From VRUE01 sp040901495 (GTDB taxonomy: Bacteria; Actinomycetota; Thermoleophilia; Solirubrobacterales; 70-9), in contig JBBDYO010000023.1 of assembly GCA_040901495.1 (NCBI GenBank), positions 1-42,311 on the forward strand: a stretch of DNA of 42,311 nucleotides. Direction: 5' to 3'. The notes under the pieces were generated by a model. The model did no database searches. It was not told where the DNA came from and was given only the letters and a program-made list of their open reading frames with translations. The translations under genes were made by a program, and so were the position numbers. Positions 28,733-36,136 of this stretch are shown piece by piece (the stretch's first letter is position 1; every line of letters starts with the position of its first letter).

Positions 28733-29538
28733 CAGTTGACACCCTCGGCGCGGAGGATCTCGGCCAGGGCGGCGATCCCGACCTCGAGCTGCTCAGGCGT
28801 CGGCTCCTTGGTGGCGATCCGGCGCTGGATCTCACGACCGGGGGTGTGGAACGCCTCGGCCAGAGGAGTGCCGCGATTGCGATCGCTCCAGGCGAACATC
28901 TCTACCGCGAGCGAAGCGCCCCCCAGGCCCACGACGGTGCGAGCCAGCTGGCTCGGTTTCTCAACCAGCCACTCCAGCATCACCGTGCCGCCAATCGAGA
29001 GCAGCATCATCGGCGCGATCAGATTGGAGCCGCAGCGGTCGTGCTCCTTGGGCACGGACGCGGGGTCCTCGATCCCCTGCTCGTAGGCGGCGATCACCTT
29101 GTGCTCGCCGCCGTGGTAGGCGGCAAGCTCACGGTCGGTTAGGGCGATGATCGCCGGCATGGTCCCAATCGCCTGTCCGAGCCCCTCGCGCAGGGCGGGG
29201 TTCGTCACCTTGCGACGCAGGACCGCGGCGGTGAGCATGGTTGCGCCCATCGCGATCAGCACCCGCCAGTCCGCGAAAGGAAGGCGCACCGCCGGCAAAC
29301 GCCGCCACATCAACGGCAGCACCACGAAGGACTCGAGCAATTTCAGCGGGCCGCGCAGGCCCGGCAGGCGCCCGGCCAACCCCGGCGCCAGCCGCGGTTT
29401 GCGGTCGGAGGCGACGCGCACCTCTCCGTCGCGACCCCGCACCGCCACCGCCCAATGGGTCGGCCCGTGGATCAGCAGCCCGTTGCGCAACGCCATTCCC
29501 CCCAGCCGCAGGCGCTCCGTGTGCTCGTCGGCACTCAT
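28732..29538 (-). CDS. DUF1385 (YqhQ-like) membrane protein
   Basis: A 268-residue membrane protein of the DUF1385 family; function unknown. The N-terminal RLRLGGMALRNGLLIHGPTHWAVAVR matches the family's GGQAVxxGVMMRGPxxWAVAVR. AAYHGGEHKVIAAYEQG and HDRCGSN match the family's YHGAEHK and HPRCGT motifs, which look like a metal or catalytic site. Several hydrophobic segments follow (VLIAMGATMLTAAVL; LIAPMMLLSIGGTVML). ATG 29538 is chosen because AAGG lies eight bases upstream; ATG 29544 would almost overlap it. First gene of the operon with mce, the 74-residue gene and the methyltransferase. Confidence 0.88.
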   Translation of the reverse strand: MSADEHTERLRLGGMALRNGLLIHGPTHWAVAVRGRDGEVRVASDRKPRLAPGLAGRLPGLRGPLKLLESFVVLPLMWRRLPAVRLPFADWRVLIAMGATMLTAAVLRRKVTNPALREGLGQAIGTMPAIIALTDRELAAYHGGEHKVIAAYEQGIEDPASVPKEHDRCGSNLIAPMMLLSIGGTVMLEWLVEKPSQLARTVVGLGGASLAVEMFAWSDRNRGTPLAEAFHTPGREIQRRIATKEPTPEQLEVGIAALAEILRAEGVN

Positions 29539-29626
29539 CCTCATCACCTTACGTGGTTTGAGCCCGCCCGAGCGTCCTACCCAACCGCCGCCTGGGACGG
29601 GTAGGGCCACGGCGCGATTCGCGCAA

Positions 29627-29665
29627 AACTCGACGACCGCGCAGTGCGGGCGCGGTCGTCGAGTT
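29627..29665 (-). terminator. Strong intrinsic terminator downstream of rarA
   Basis: A perfect 16-bp stem (AACTCGACGACCGCGC with GCGCGGTCGTCGAGTT) closes a seven-base loop and runs into TTTTGCG on the minus strand. It ends transcription from rarA or from an RNA gene in this gap. Confidence 0.8.
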
Positions 29666-29792
29666 CCCCCTGATTCTCCCTGAATACCGGCCGGAGACCC
29701 CCAGTCCAGGCCTCCGGCCGGTGTCGGCTCTCCCTGGCTCTAGCTTGGAAAGCCGACTTTGAAACACGGGGTGAAAGAGGAAGTTGCGCCCG
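29666..29792 (-). ncRNA. Structured intergenic segment after rarA (possible small RNA or long 3' UTR)
   Basis: Between the rarA stop and the terminator lie two further dyads: ACCGGCCGGAG / CTCCGGCCGGT (29686-29696 and 29712-29722) and GTCGGCT / AGCCGAC (29723-29729 and 29751-29757). With the terminator this gives three successive hairpins. I recall that 6S RNA is next to rarA homologues in some bacteria, so a 6S-like RNA is possible. No promoter is convincing and the fold does not obviously show the 6S central bubble. Confidence 0.3.
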
Positions 29793-31124
29793 TTACGAAT
29801 TCCTGCGAAATCTCTTTTTCAGGGCCTCCAGGCGACGGCCCAGCTCCGCCTCGAAACCCCGGTCCGTGGGCGTGTAAAAACGCCGATCGCCGAGCTCCTC
29901 GGGCATCAGCGGCTGATCGCTGACCCCGCCCGGCTCGTCGTGCGCGTAGCGGTACCCGTCTCCCCGGCCGAGCTTCTCGGCTCCGGGGTAGTGGGCATCG
30001 CGGAGGTAGTCCGGCGGCGTCTTCGAGCCGCTCGTGCGGACCTCGCCGCGGGCGGCGCCGAGGGCTTTGTAGGAAGCGTTCGACTTCGGGGCCAGCGCCA
30101 GGTAGACGGTCGCCTGGGCGAGGTTGTGCGCGCACTCCGGCAAACCAACCCGATCGACGGCGCGGGCGGCGGCATCGGCGATCAGCAGCGCCTGCGGGTC
30201 GGCGTTGCCGATGTCCTCGGAGGCGAGGATGACCATGCGGCGCGCTATGAAGCGCGGGTCCTCGCCGCCCTCGAGCATCACGGCCAGGTAGTAGAGGGAC
30301 GCGTCGACGTCGGAGCCGCGGGTCGCCTTGATCCAGGCTGAGATGAAGTCGTAGTGGCGGTCGCCGTCGCGGTCGTATTCCAGCGCCTTGCGCTGCAGCG
30401 CGTCCTCGGCCGCGGCGACGTCTATCTCCTCGCCGCCGGAGCGCTCAACCGCACGCTCCAGGGCGGAGAGCGCGACGCGAGCGTCGCCGCCCGAACGGTC
30501 CGCCAGCATCGCCAGCGCCTGGTCGGTGACCGGAGGCGGGCTCGGGAGGCCCCGCTCGGGGTCGGAGAGCGCCCGTCGCAACAGGACCTCGACCTGCTCC
30601 TGGTCCAGGGACTGAAGCTCGTAGACCTGGCAGCGGGAGAGGAGTGCCGAGTTGACCTCGAAGTACGGGTTCTCGGTGGTCGCCCCGATCAATGTCAGCA
30701 GCCCTTCCTCGACCGCCGGCAGCAGCGCGTCCTGCTGGGCCTTGTTGAAGCGGTGGATCTCGTCGAGGAAAAGGACGGTCGGGCGTTCGCTGACCCGGCG
30801 GCGCTCCCGCGCCCGCTCGATCACCGCCCGGATCTCGGCTCGCCCGGCGTTGACGGCCGACTCCTCCTCGAACGCGCCCTTGGCCCCGGCGGCCGCTATC
30901 CGCGCGAGCGTCGTCTTGCCCGACCCCGGCGGCCCGTAGAGGATGGCGCTGTGGGGCTTCCCGGATTCGATCGCGGTCCGCAACGCCGACCCCTCCCCCA
31001 GCACGTGCTCCTGCCCAACCAGCTCATCCAGGCTCCGCGGCCGCATCCGCACGGCCAGCGGCGCGTCGGCGGCCGGAACCTCCGCGGCGCTGGGAGCATC
31101 GCCCGTATCGAAGAGGCGGTCCAT
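29793..31124 (-). CDS. rarA: RarA/MgsA-type AAA+ ATPase (replication-associated recombination)
   Basis: A 443-residue AAA+ protein related to clamp-loader subunits and RuvB, which acts at stalled replication forks. The N-terminus has PLAVRMRPRSLDELVGQEHVLG. Walker A is GPPGSGKT (64-71), Walker B LFLDEIHRFNK (118-128), sensor 1 TLIGATTENPYFEVN and the arginine-finger region SALLSRC. The C-terminal oligomerisation part includes DFISAWIKATRGSDVDASLYYLA and ASEDIGNADPQAL, both typical of RarA. ATG 31124 is used; CATACT lies seven bases upstream and Shine-Dalgarno is lacking. It is divergent from the DUF2236 gene, with only 10 bases between starts, and ends in a structured region with a strong terminator. 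Confidence 0.96.
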   Translation of the reverse strand: MDRLFDTGDAPSAAEVPAADAPLAVRMRPRSLDELVGQEHVLGEGSALRTAIESGKPHSAILYGPPGSGKTTLARIAAAGAKGAFEEESAVNAGRAEIRAVIERARERRRVSERPTVLFLDEIHRFNKAQQDALLPAVEEGLLTLIGATTENPYFEVNSALLSRCQVYELQSLDQEQVEVLLRRALSDPERGLPSPPPVTDQALAMLADRSGGDARVALSALERAVERSGGEEIDVAAAEDALQRKALEYDRDGDRHYDFISAWIKATRGSDVDASLYYLAVMLEGGEDPRFIARRMVILASEDIGNADPQALLIADAAARAVDRVGLPECAHNLAQATVYLALAPKSNASYKALGAARGEVRTSGSKTPPDYLRDAHYPGAEKLGRGDGYRYAHDEPGGVSDQPLMPEELGDRRFYTPTDRGFEAELGRRLEALKKRFRRNS

Positions 31125-31131
31125 CGCTCTG

Positions 31132-31137
31132 AGTATG
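31132..31137 (-). promoter_or_regulatory. Candidate -10 box of rarA (CATACT)
   Basis: CATACT lies seven bases before ATG 31124 and overlaps the start codon of the divergent DUF2236 gene. If used, the promoter of rarA lies inside the neighbouring coding region. Confidence 0.3.
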
Positions 31138-32067
31138 GCCAATGAGAAACTGGTGCCGATGGCATCGGTCCTTCCTCGCCCCGAGGAGTTCGCGTCGCTA
31201 GTGCCAAAGCAGGGCTCGGCACTCTGGCGCTACTCCGGCGACGCGCGGCTGCTCGCCACCGGCGCCTACGCGATCCTCCTGCAGGTCTCTCACCCAACCG
31301 TCGGCGCCGGGGTCAGCGAGCACTCCGACTTCCGCGCCGACCCGTGGGGAAGGTTGTTCCGCACGCTCGACTACTCCTACACGATGACCTACGGCGGGCC
31401 GGCGCGGGCGGGTGAGATGGGGCAACGCATCCGTGAGATGCACAAGCACATCAGGGGCCGGATGCCTGACGGCGAGCCATACAGCGCCCTCGAGCCCGAG
31501 GCCTACGCCTGGGTCCACGCCACCCTGGTCGACTCGATCGTCCGCGGCCATGCGCTGCTGGGCAGGTCGATGCCGCGCGACCGAGTCGAAGAGCTCTACG
31601 CCGATTGGCGACGGAGCGGGCGGCTGATCGGCGTGCGCGAACGCGATCTGCCGGACAGCTGGACGGCGTTTCGCGACTACTTCGACCGCATGGTCGAGGA
31701 TCGACTCGAGCGCACCGCGGCCGTGGAGGAAGTCCTCGAAGCCCTCGAGCGCCCAGCCTCACCGCTTTTGCGCCTACCCAGGCGGGCATGGCGAATCGCC
31801 AGCACGCCCGCGGTGCGCCACACCGCACTGGTGACCGACGGGCTGCTGCCGCCCGTGCTGCGGGAGCGCTTCGGCATCCGCTGGACCGTCGCCAGGGAGC
31901 GGGAGCTGCGCCTGGTCGCCGCCGCCTCCCGCGCGACGACTCCTCTGCTGCCGCGCTCGCTGAGGAACGTGGGCCCCAGCTATCTGCGCTGGCGGCACGA
32001 GGCGATCGAGCGTGGAGACTCCGCCGCGCCGTCTCGGATTCCAGCCCTGGCCGGCTCATCGGCCTAG
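31135..32067 (+). CDS. DUF2236 / MpaB-like oxygenase family protein
   Basis: A 310-residue, mainly helical protein of the DUF2236 family, which includes latex-clearing protein (rubber oxygenase, heme b) and fungal MpaB. Family features are LLATGAYAILLQVSHPTVGAGVSEHSDFRADPWGRLFRTLDYSY, with the conserved GVxxHSxFxxDPxxRLxRT core, and YAWVHATLVDSI. A heme or other metal cofactor is likely but the substrate is unknown. No signal peptide, so cytoplasmic. ATG 31135 begins 10 bases from the rarA start, leaving little room for a leader; ATG 31159 (MASVLPRPEEF) is an alternative. The second aldehyde dehydrogenase starts nine bases downstream, so the two could act in one oxidation route. Confidence 0.85.
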   Translation: MANEKLVPMASVLPRPEEFASLVPKQGSALWRYSGDARLLATGAYAILLQVSHPTVGAGVSEHSDFRADPWGRLFRTLDYSYTMTYGGPARAGEMGQRIREMHKHIRGRMPDGEPYSALEPEAYAWVHATLVDSIVRGHALLGRSMPRDRVEELYADWRRSGRLIGVRERDLPDSWTAFRDYFDRMVEDRLERTAAVEEVLEALERPASPLLRLPRRAWRIASTPAVRHTALVTDGLLPPVLRERFGIRWTVARERELRLVAAASRATTPLLPRSLRNVGPSYLRWRHEAIERGDSAAPSRIPALAGSSA

Positions 32068-32070
32068 AAT
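32065..32070 (+). promoter_or_regulatory. Candidate -10 box of the second aldehyde dehydrogenase gene (TAGAAT)
   Basis: TAGAAT overlaps the stop of the DUF2236 gene and is six bases before ATG 32077, the same arrangement as at ileS. It would give a leaderless message independent of the upstream gene. Confidence 0.35.
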
Positions 32071-32076
32071 CGACCA

Positions 32077-33669
32077 ATGGCTACCACCGAAGCACGCCCA
32101 GCAGCGTCCACACTCGAGAGCTTCAACCCCGCCACCGGAGAGCTGGTTGGCTCGGTCGCGACGATTACGCCCCAGCAGGTGCAGGGCGTGGTCGATGACG
32201 TCGCCCGCCTGCAGCCGGTCTGGGCGGAGCTGTCGCTGAAGAGCCGCGCCGCCTACATGCGGCGCGCCGCCGACGCACTGCTTGACGACATCGACGAGAT
32301 CGCCGAACTGCTCGTCAACGAGCAGGGCAAGCCGCGGGCCGAGGCCTACACGATGGAGCTGCTGCCGACCGTCGACGCGCTGCACTGGTGTGCGAAGGCC
32401 GGCCCCAAGATCCTCGCCGACGAGAAGGTGCGGATGTCCCAGGCCTTTCTGATGAGTAAGAAAGGGCACTTCTCGTATGAGCCGATCGGCGTAGTCGGGG
32501 TGATCGCGCCCTGGAACTACCCGTGGTCGATCCCCTTCGGCGAGGTCGCGATTGCGCTGATGGCGGGCAACGGCGTGGTGCTGAAGCCGGCCAGCCTGAC
32601 GCCGCTGCTGGGCGAGGCGATCCGCCGCGTCTTCGAGAAGGGCGGGCTGCCCGAGGGGCTGGTCCGCGTCGTGCACGGCGGCGGTGCGGTCGGCGACGCG
32701 CTTGCGAAGTCCAGCGTCGGCAAGGTCTTCTTCACCGGCTCGGTCGAGGTCGGCCGCAAGGTCGGCGAGGTCTGCGCCGCGGCGCTCAAGGGCTCGGTGC
32801 TGGAGCTGGGCGGCAAGGACCCGATGATCGTCTGCGCCGACGCCGACCTCGACAACGCCGTCTCCGGGGCGATCTGGGGCGGCTTCGCCAACGCCGGCCA
32901 GACCTGCTCCGGGATCGAGCGCGTCTACGTCGTGCGCGAGGTCGCCGACCGGTTCGTCGAGGGCGTCGCCCGCGAGGCGGAGAAGATGCGGCTCGGGGAC
33001 CCGCTCGAGTGGGAAACCGAAATCGGCCCGATGACCTCGGAGGGCCAGTACGGGATCGTCGTCGACCTGATCGAGGACGCGGTCGCCTCCGGCGCCACCA
33101 AGCTCTGCGGCGGCCCGACCGACGTCGCCGGCCTCCCCGGCAAGTTCGTCGCCCCGACCGTCCTCACCGGCGTCACCCACGAGATGCGGATCATGCGCGA
33201 GGAGATCTTCGGCCCGGTGCTGCCGATCGTCGTCGTCGAGAGCGAGCAGGAGGCGATCGACCTCGCCAACGACTCCGAGTTCGGCCTCGGCGCCTCGGTC
33301 TGGACCAAGGACCGCCAGCGCGGCGAACGGATCGCGCGGCGGATCGAGTCGGGGATGGTCTGGATCAACGACCACTCCTTCAGCCATGGCGCCTGCCAGT
33401 GCGCCTGGGGCGGGGTCAAGGACTCCGGGGTCGGCCGCTCGCACTCAAAATTTGGCTTCTACGAGTGCACCAACATCAAGATGAACGCCTGGGAGCCGGG
33501 CTTCACCCGCGACTTCTGGTGGCACCCCTACGACGCCACGCTGGGCGAGGCGGTGCGCGCCTCGGCGAAGATCCTCTACGGCAAGGGCGCCACCCGGACC
33601 AAGGCGCTACGCGAGGGCGCAGGCCCACTGCTCAAGGTCGGCCGCCGCACCCTCCGCAAGCGGCGCTGA
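32077..33669 (+). CDS. Aldehyde dehydrogenase, long C-terminal form
   Basis: A 530-residue ALDH-superfamily enzyme. Visible are VIAPWNYPWSIPFGE (142-156), VVLKPASLTP (167-176), FTGSVEVG, the base Glu243 in LELGGKDP and the nucleophile Cys277 in NAGQTCSG. EEIFGPVLP and WGGVKDSGVGRSHSKFGFYE complete the core. After the core it carries about 60 extra residues (FTRDFWWHPYDATLG ... RRTLRKRR), basic at the end, which could bind membranes or partners. It follows the DUF2236 gene by nine bases and may oxidise an aldehyde that the DUF2236 protein produces; this is inference. Another ALDH at 16376-17821 is only distantly similar. The gene is followed by a nested inverted repeat before ccmA. Confidence 0.93.
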   Translation: MATTEARPAASTLESFNPATGELVGSVATITPQQVQGVVDDVARLQPVWAELSLKSRAAYMRRAADALLDDIDEIAELLVNEQGKPRAEAYTMELLPTVDALHWCAKAGPKILADEKVRMSQAFLMSKKGHFSYEPIGVVGVIAPWNYPWSIPFGEVAIALMAGNGVVLKPASLTPLLGEAIRRVFEKGGLPEGLVRVVHGGGAVGDALAKSSVGKVFFTGSVEVGRKVGEVCAAALKGSVLELGGKDPMIVCADADLDNAVSGAIWGGFANAGQTCSGIERVYVVREVADRFVEGVAREAEKMRLGDPLEWETEIGPMTSEGQYGIVVDLIEDAVASGATKLCGGPTDVAGLPGKFVAPTVLTGVTHEMRIMREEIFGPVLPIVVVESEQEAIDLANDSEFGLGASVWTKDRQRGERIARRIESGMVWINDHSFSHGACQCAWGGVKDSGVGRSHSKFGFYECTNIKMNAWEPGFTRDFWWHPYDATLGEAVRASAKILYGKGATRTKALREGAGPLLKVGRRTLRKRR

Positions 33670-33680
33670 GCGGCTACGGT

Positions 33681-33783
33681 CCATTCCGGCAGGGTTCCAC
33701 TTAACTTTTTCCGAACACGGTTTACGGCTATCCGCGAACCTCACCGCGGAAAAAGTACAAGACGTTCCACCCTGTCGGAATGG
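33681..33783. repeat. ~103-bp concentric (nested) inverted repeats upstream of ccmA
   Basis: Three pairs of arms share one centre near 33731. Outer: CCATTCCGGCAGGGT with ACCCTGTCGGAATGG (15 pairs, one G-T). Middle: ACTTTTTCCG with CGGAAAAAGT (10 pairs). Inner: GGTT-TA-CGG with CCG-CG-AACC around CTAT. GTTCCAC also repeats directly at 33694-33700 and 33764-33770. The element fills most of the gap between the aldehyde dehydrogenase stop and ccmA. It may be a palindromic mobile element, an elaborate terminator or a structured leader RNA for the heme operon. Confidence 0.75.
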
Positions 33784-33809
33784 ACCTCAGAGAGAATCGC
33801 AGGGTGAAT

Positions 33810-34451
33810 ATGGCGATTGAGCTGCGCGGGCTAAGGCGCGACTTTGGCGAACGGGCTGCCCTGGACGGACTCAACCTGTCGCTGGCGGCGGGGGAGTCGC
33901 TGGTGGTGCTCGGCCCCAACGGCGCTGGGAAGACGACGCTGCTGCGGATCCTCGCCACCCTGCTGCGGCCCAGTGCCGGTGAGGTGGAGGTGCTCGGCGC
34001 CCGCTTACCCGACGAGGCCTGGAAGGTCCGCGGCCGGATTGGCTTCCTCGGCCACGAGCCGCTGCTCTATCGCGACCTGAGCGGGAGGGAGAACCTCCGC
34101 TTCCACGCCCGCCTGCACGGGCTGCCCGGTGAGCAGGCTGAGGAGCGGATCTCCACGCTGCTGGCCGCGATCGGGATGGAGCGCCGGGCCGAGGACCGAA
34201 TCGGCGAGCTCTCAGCCGGAATGCGGCAGCGCCTGGCGATATGCCGCTGCGTTCTGCACGAGCCCGAGCTGCTGCTGCTCGACGAGCCGGACTCGAACCT
34301 CGACGTGGAGGGGCGGGAGCTGGCCCAAGGATTGATCGGGCCGGGGGGCGGCCGCGCCCGCGTCCTCGTCACCCATGACGCCGAGCGGTTCGGCCCCGAG
34401 GCGGACCAGGTCCTGCGCCTGGGGATCGCCGAGACGAAGGTGACGGCGTGA
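33810..34451 (+). CDS. ccmA: Heme/cytochrome c biogenesis ABC exporter, ATP-binding subunit
   Basis: A 213-residue ABC ATPase, the nucleotide-binding part of the CcmAB complex used in system I cytochrome c maturation. Walker A is GPNGAGKT (35-42), the signature loop LSAGMRQR (134-141), Walker B LLLLDEP (154-160), and the H-loop is VTHD. FLGHEPLLYRDLSGRENLRFHARL is the CcmA-type Q-loop region. ATG 33810 is chosen because AGGG lies just upstream and the protein then starts MAIELRGLRR. An earlier in-frame ATG at 33780 sits inside the arm of the nested inverted repeat. The stop overlaps the ccmB start by four bases (GTGA). First gene of the heme operon. Confidence 0.92.
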   Translation: MAIELRGLRRDFGERAALDGLNLSLAAGESLVVLGPNGAGKTTLLRILATLLRPSAGEVEVLGARLPDEAWKVRGRIGFLGHEPLLYRDLSGRENLRFHARLHGLPGEQAEERISTLLAAIGMERRAEDRIGELSAGMRQRLAICRCVLHEPELLLLDEPDSNLDVEGRELAQGLIGPGGGRARVLVTHDAERFGPEADQVLRLGIAETKVTA

Positions 34452-35128
34452 CCCCGTCCCGCGTCGCTTTCAAGGCGATCCTCGCCAAGGACCTGCGCAC
34501 CGAGCTGCGCACCCTGCAGTCGCTGCCCGCGATGGCCCTCTTTGCGGTGACGACATTCGTCATCTTCCGATTCGGCCTCGATCGCACCAGCCTCTCCGGC
34601 AGCCTCGCGTCCGGGGTGCTCTGGGCGACGCTGCTGTTCGCCTCCCTGCTCGCGATCAACCGCCTCTTCGTCGCCGAGCGCGAGGAGGGAGGGTTCGACG
34701 CGATCCGCCTCGCCCCGATTGACCGCACAGCCCTCTTCGCCGCCAAGGCGGCGGCGCTGCTCGTCTACCTCTTCGCGCTCGAGTTGATCGTCGTGCCGAT
34801 CTTCGCCGTCTTCTTCCTCGACTCGGCGGCCGGCCTTCTCCCCCTCGCGGCGGTCCTCCTGCTTGCCAACCTCGGCTTCGCGGCCACCGGCACGCTGATC
34901 TCTTCGATGGCGGTCAACTCGCGCGCCCGCGACCTGCTGGCCCCACTGGTCCTGCTGCCCCTTGTGATCCCGCTGATGATCGCCGCAACCGGCGCCAGCG
35001 AGCCGCTGCTGGCCGTGGGTGGGGTTTCCTATGACCGCTTCGGCACCTGGCTTTTGGTCCTCGGTCTATACGATTTGGTCTTCCTCCTCGTCGGGTACGC
35101 GGTGTTCGACTTCCTGTTGGAGGACTGA
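34448..35128 (+). CDS. ccmB: Heme/cytochrome c biogenesis ABC exporter, membrane subunit
   Basis: A 226-residue membrane protein with about six helices, the permease partner of CcmA. After a short cytoplasmic start (AFKAILAKDLRTELRTLQSLPAM), typical of CcmB, there are hydrophobic blocks from MALFAVTTFVIF to LYDLVFLLVGYAVFDFLL. FVAEREEGGFDAIRLAPI, following the second helix, fits the conserved CcmB loop. The start is GTG 34448, overlapping the ccmA stop by four bases, so the two subunits are translationally coupled. ccmC follows after 27 bases. Confidence 0.92.
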   Translation: MTPSRVAFKAILAKDLRTELRTLQSLPAMALFAVTTFVIFRFGLDRTSLSGSLASGVLWATLLFASLLAINRLFVAEREEGGFDAIRLAPIDRTALFAAKAAALLVYLFALELIVVPIFAVFFLDSAAGLLPLAAVLLLANLGFAATGTLISSMAVNSRARDLLAPLVLLPLVIPLMIAATGASEPLLAVGGVSYDRFGTWLLVLGLYDLVFLLVGYAVFDFLLED

Positions 35129-35155
35129 CGCTCAGCTCCCCACCGCGGAGAACGC

Positions 35156-35875
35156 ATGTACGGCAACGGCTTGAGAACCCTCTCGATCGCGACCGTCGCG
35201 GCCCTCGCCGTGGCGCTGTCCCTCGTCGCCTTCTACGCGCCGCTCGAGTCCGAGGGCTTTGTCCAGAAGATCTTCTACCTGCACGTGCCACTCTCAATCG
35301 TGGCGCTCTGCGGGTTTGTCGCCGGCGGCGTCTTCGCCGTCCTGCACCTGCGCAGTGGCGACCGGCGCTGGGACGCCTACTCCTACGTCTGCATCCACCT
35401 CTCGGTGATCTACGGCGTCGGCGTTCTGATCACCGGCTCGATCTGGGCGAAGGCGTCCTGGGGGCACTGGTGGGTCTGGGACGAGCCGACGCTGGTCAGC
35501 TTCCTGATCGTCTTCCTCATGTACGCGACCTACTACCCGTTCCGCTACGCGATCGAGGACCGCGACCAGCAGGCGCGCTATGCCTCGGTATTCGCGGTAA
35601 CGGCGGGAGCCTTCGTGCCGCTCAACTTCCTCGCGGTGCGGCTTGCCGAGAGCCTCGTCCATCCACGCGTCTTCGCGACCACGGACGGCGGCCTGCCGGG
35701 CTCGATGATGCTGACCTTCCTCGTCAGCCTTGTCGCGATGGCGCTGCTCTGGGTAACGCTGGTCAAGCTCGAGCTGACCGCGAAGAGCGCCTCCGGCCAA
35801 CTGAAGCGGCTCCGCCGCGCCCTCGACGCGCCTGCCTCGGGCGGTTCCTCCCGCGTTGCCCCGGAGGTGAGCTAG
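35156..35875 (+). CDS. ccmC: Cytochrome c biogenesis heme-handling protein CcmC/CcsA
   Basis: A 239-residue membrane protein with about six helices. WGHWWVWDEP (102-111) is the tryptophan-rich WWD motif that holds heme at the outer face. His43 (YLHVP) and His169 (LVHP) fit the two external heme-ligand His of CcmC. In system I, CcmC loads heme on CcmE; CcmE, CcmF and CcmH are not in the window. Some gene clusters place a CcsA-like protein (HemX) directly before hemA, and this order is similar, so a role in controlling glutamyl-tRNA reductase is possible. ATG 35156 follows GGAGAACGC. A C-terminal hydrophilic tail of about 35 residues ends three bases before the next start. Confidence 0.92.
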   Translation: MYGNGLRTLSIATVAALAVALSLVAFYAPLESEGFVQKIFYLHVPLSIVALCGFVAGGVFAVLHLRSGDRRWDAYSYVCIHLSVIYGVGVLITGSIWAKASWGHWWVWDEPTLVSFLIVFLMYATYYPFRYAIEDRDQQARYASVFAVTAGAFVPLNFLAVRLAESLVHPRVFATTDGGLPGSMMLTFLVSLVAMALLWVTLVKLELTAKSASGQLKRLRRALDAPASGGSSRVAPEVS

Positions 35876-35878
35876 CCG

Positions 35879-36136
35879 ATGCTGTTGGCGATCGCCAAGA
35901 CCCTGCCCTCCGATGGGACGAGCAAGTACGTCGCCGCCGCCTACATCGTCTTCGTCGTGCTGCTCGTCGTCTACGTGGCGATCATGGCGGCGAAACTGGC
36001 CCGGATCGAGCGGGAGCTGCGCGAGCTCGCCGGCTTCGCCGAGCACCGCGCCAACGGAGAGGGGGCTGCGGAGGCGGATACGGCCGCCGATTCCCCGGCG
36101 CCCGCGGAAGCAGAGGAGGTGACGTCCAATGGCTGA
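35879..36136 (+). CDS. Small single-helix membrane protein, CcmD-like position
   Basis: An 85-residue protein with one membrane helix (YVAAAYIVFVVLLVVYVAIMAAKLARI), then a short basic and Glu-rich stretch (ARIERELRELAGF) and an acidic Ala/Pro tail. The layout of a helix followed by a charged cytoplasmic segment, and its place right after ccmC, match CcmD, which joins CcmC to CcmAB. CcmD proteins are too short and variable for motif proof, so the call rests on topology and position. It starts three bases after the ccmC stop and its last eight bases overlap hemA, so it is translated within the operon. Confidence 0.75.
   Translation: MLLAIAKTLPSDGTSKYVAAAYIVFVVLLVVYVAIMAAKLARIERELRELAGFAEHRANGEGAAEADTAADSPAPAEAEEVTSNG

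Noticed and set aside
29614..29626. 12-mer CGATTCGCGCAA shared with 5319-5330
   Set aside because: Many 12-mers are shared by chance in 42 kb of this composition, and the flanks do not match.
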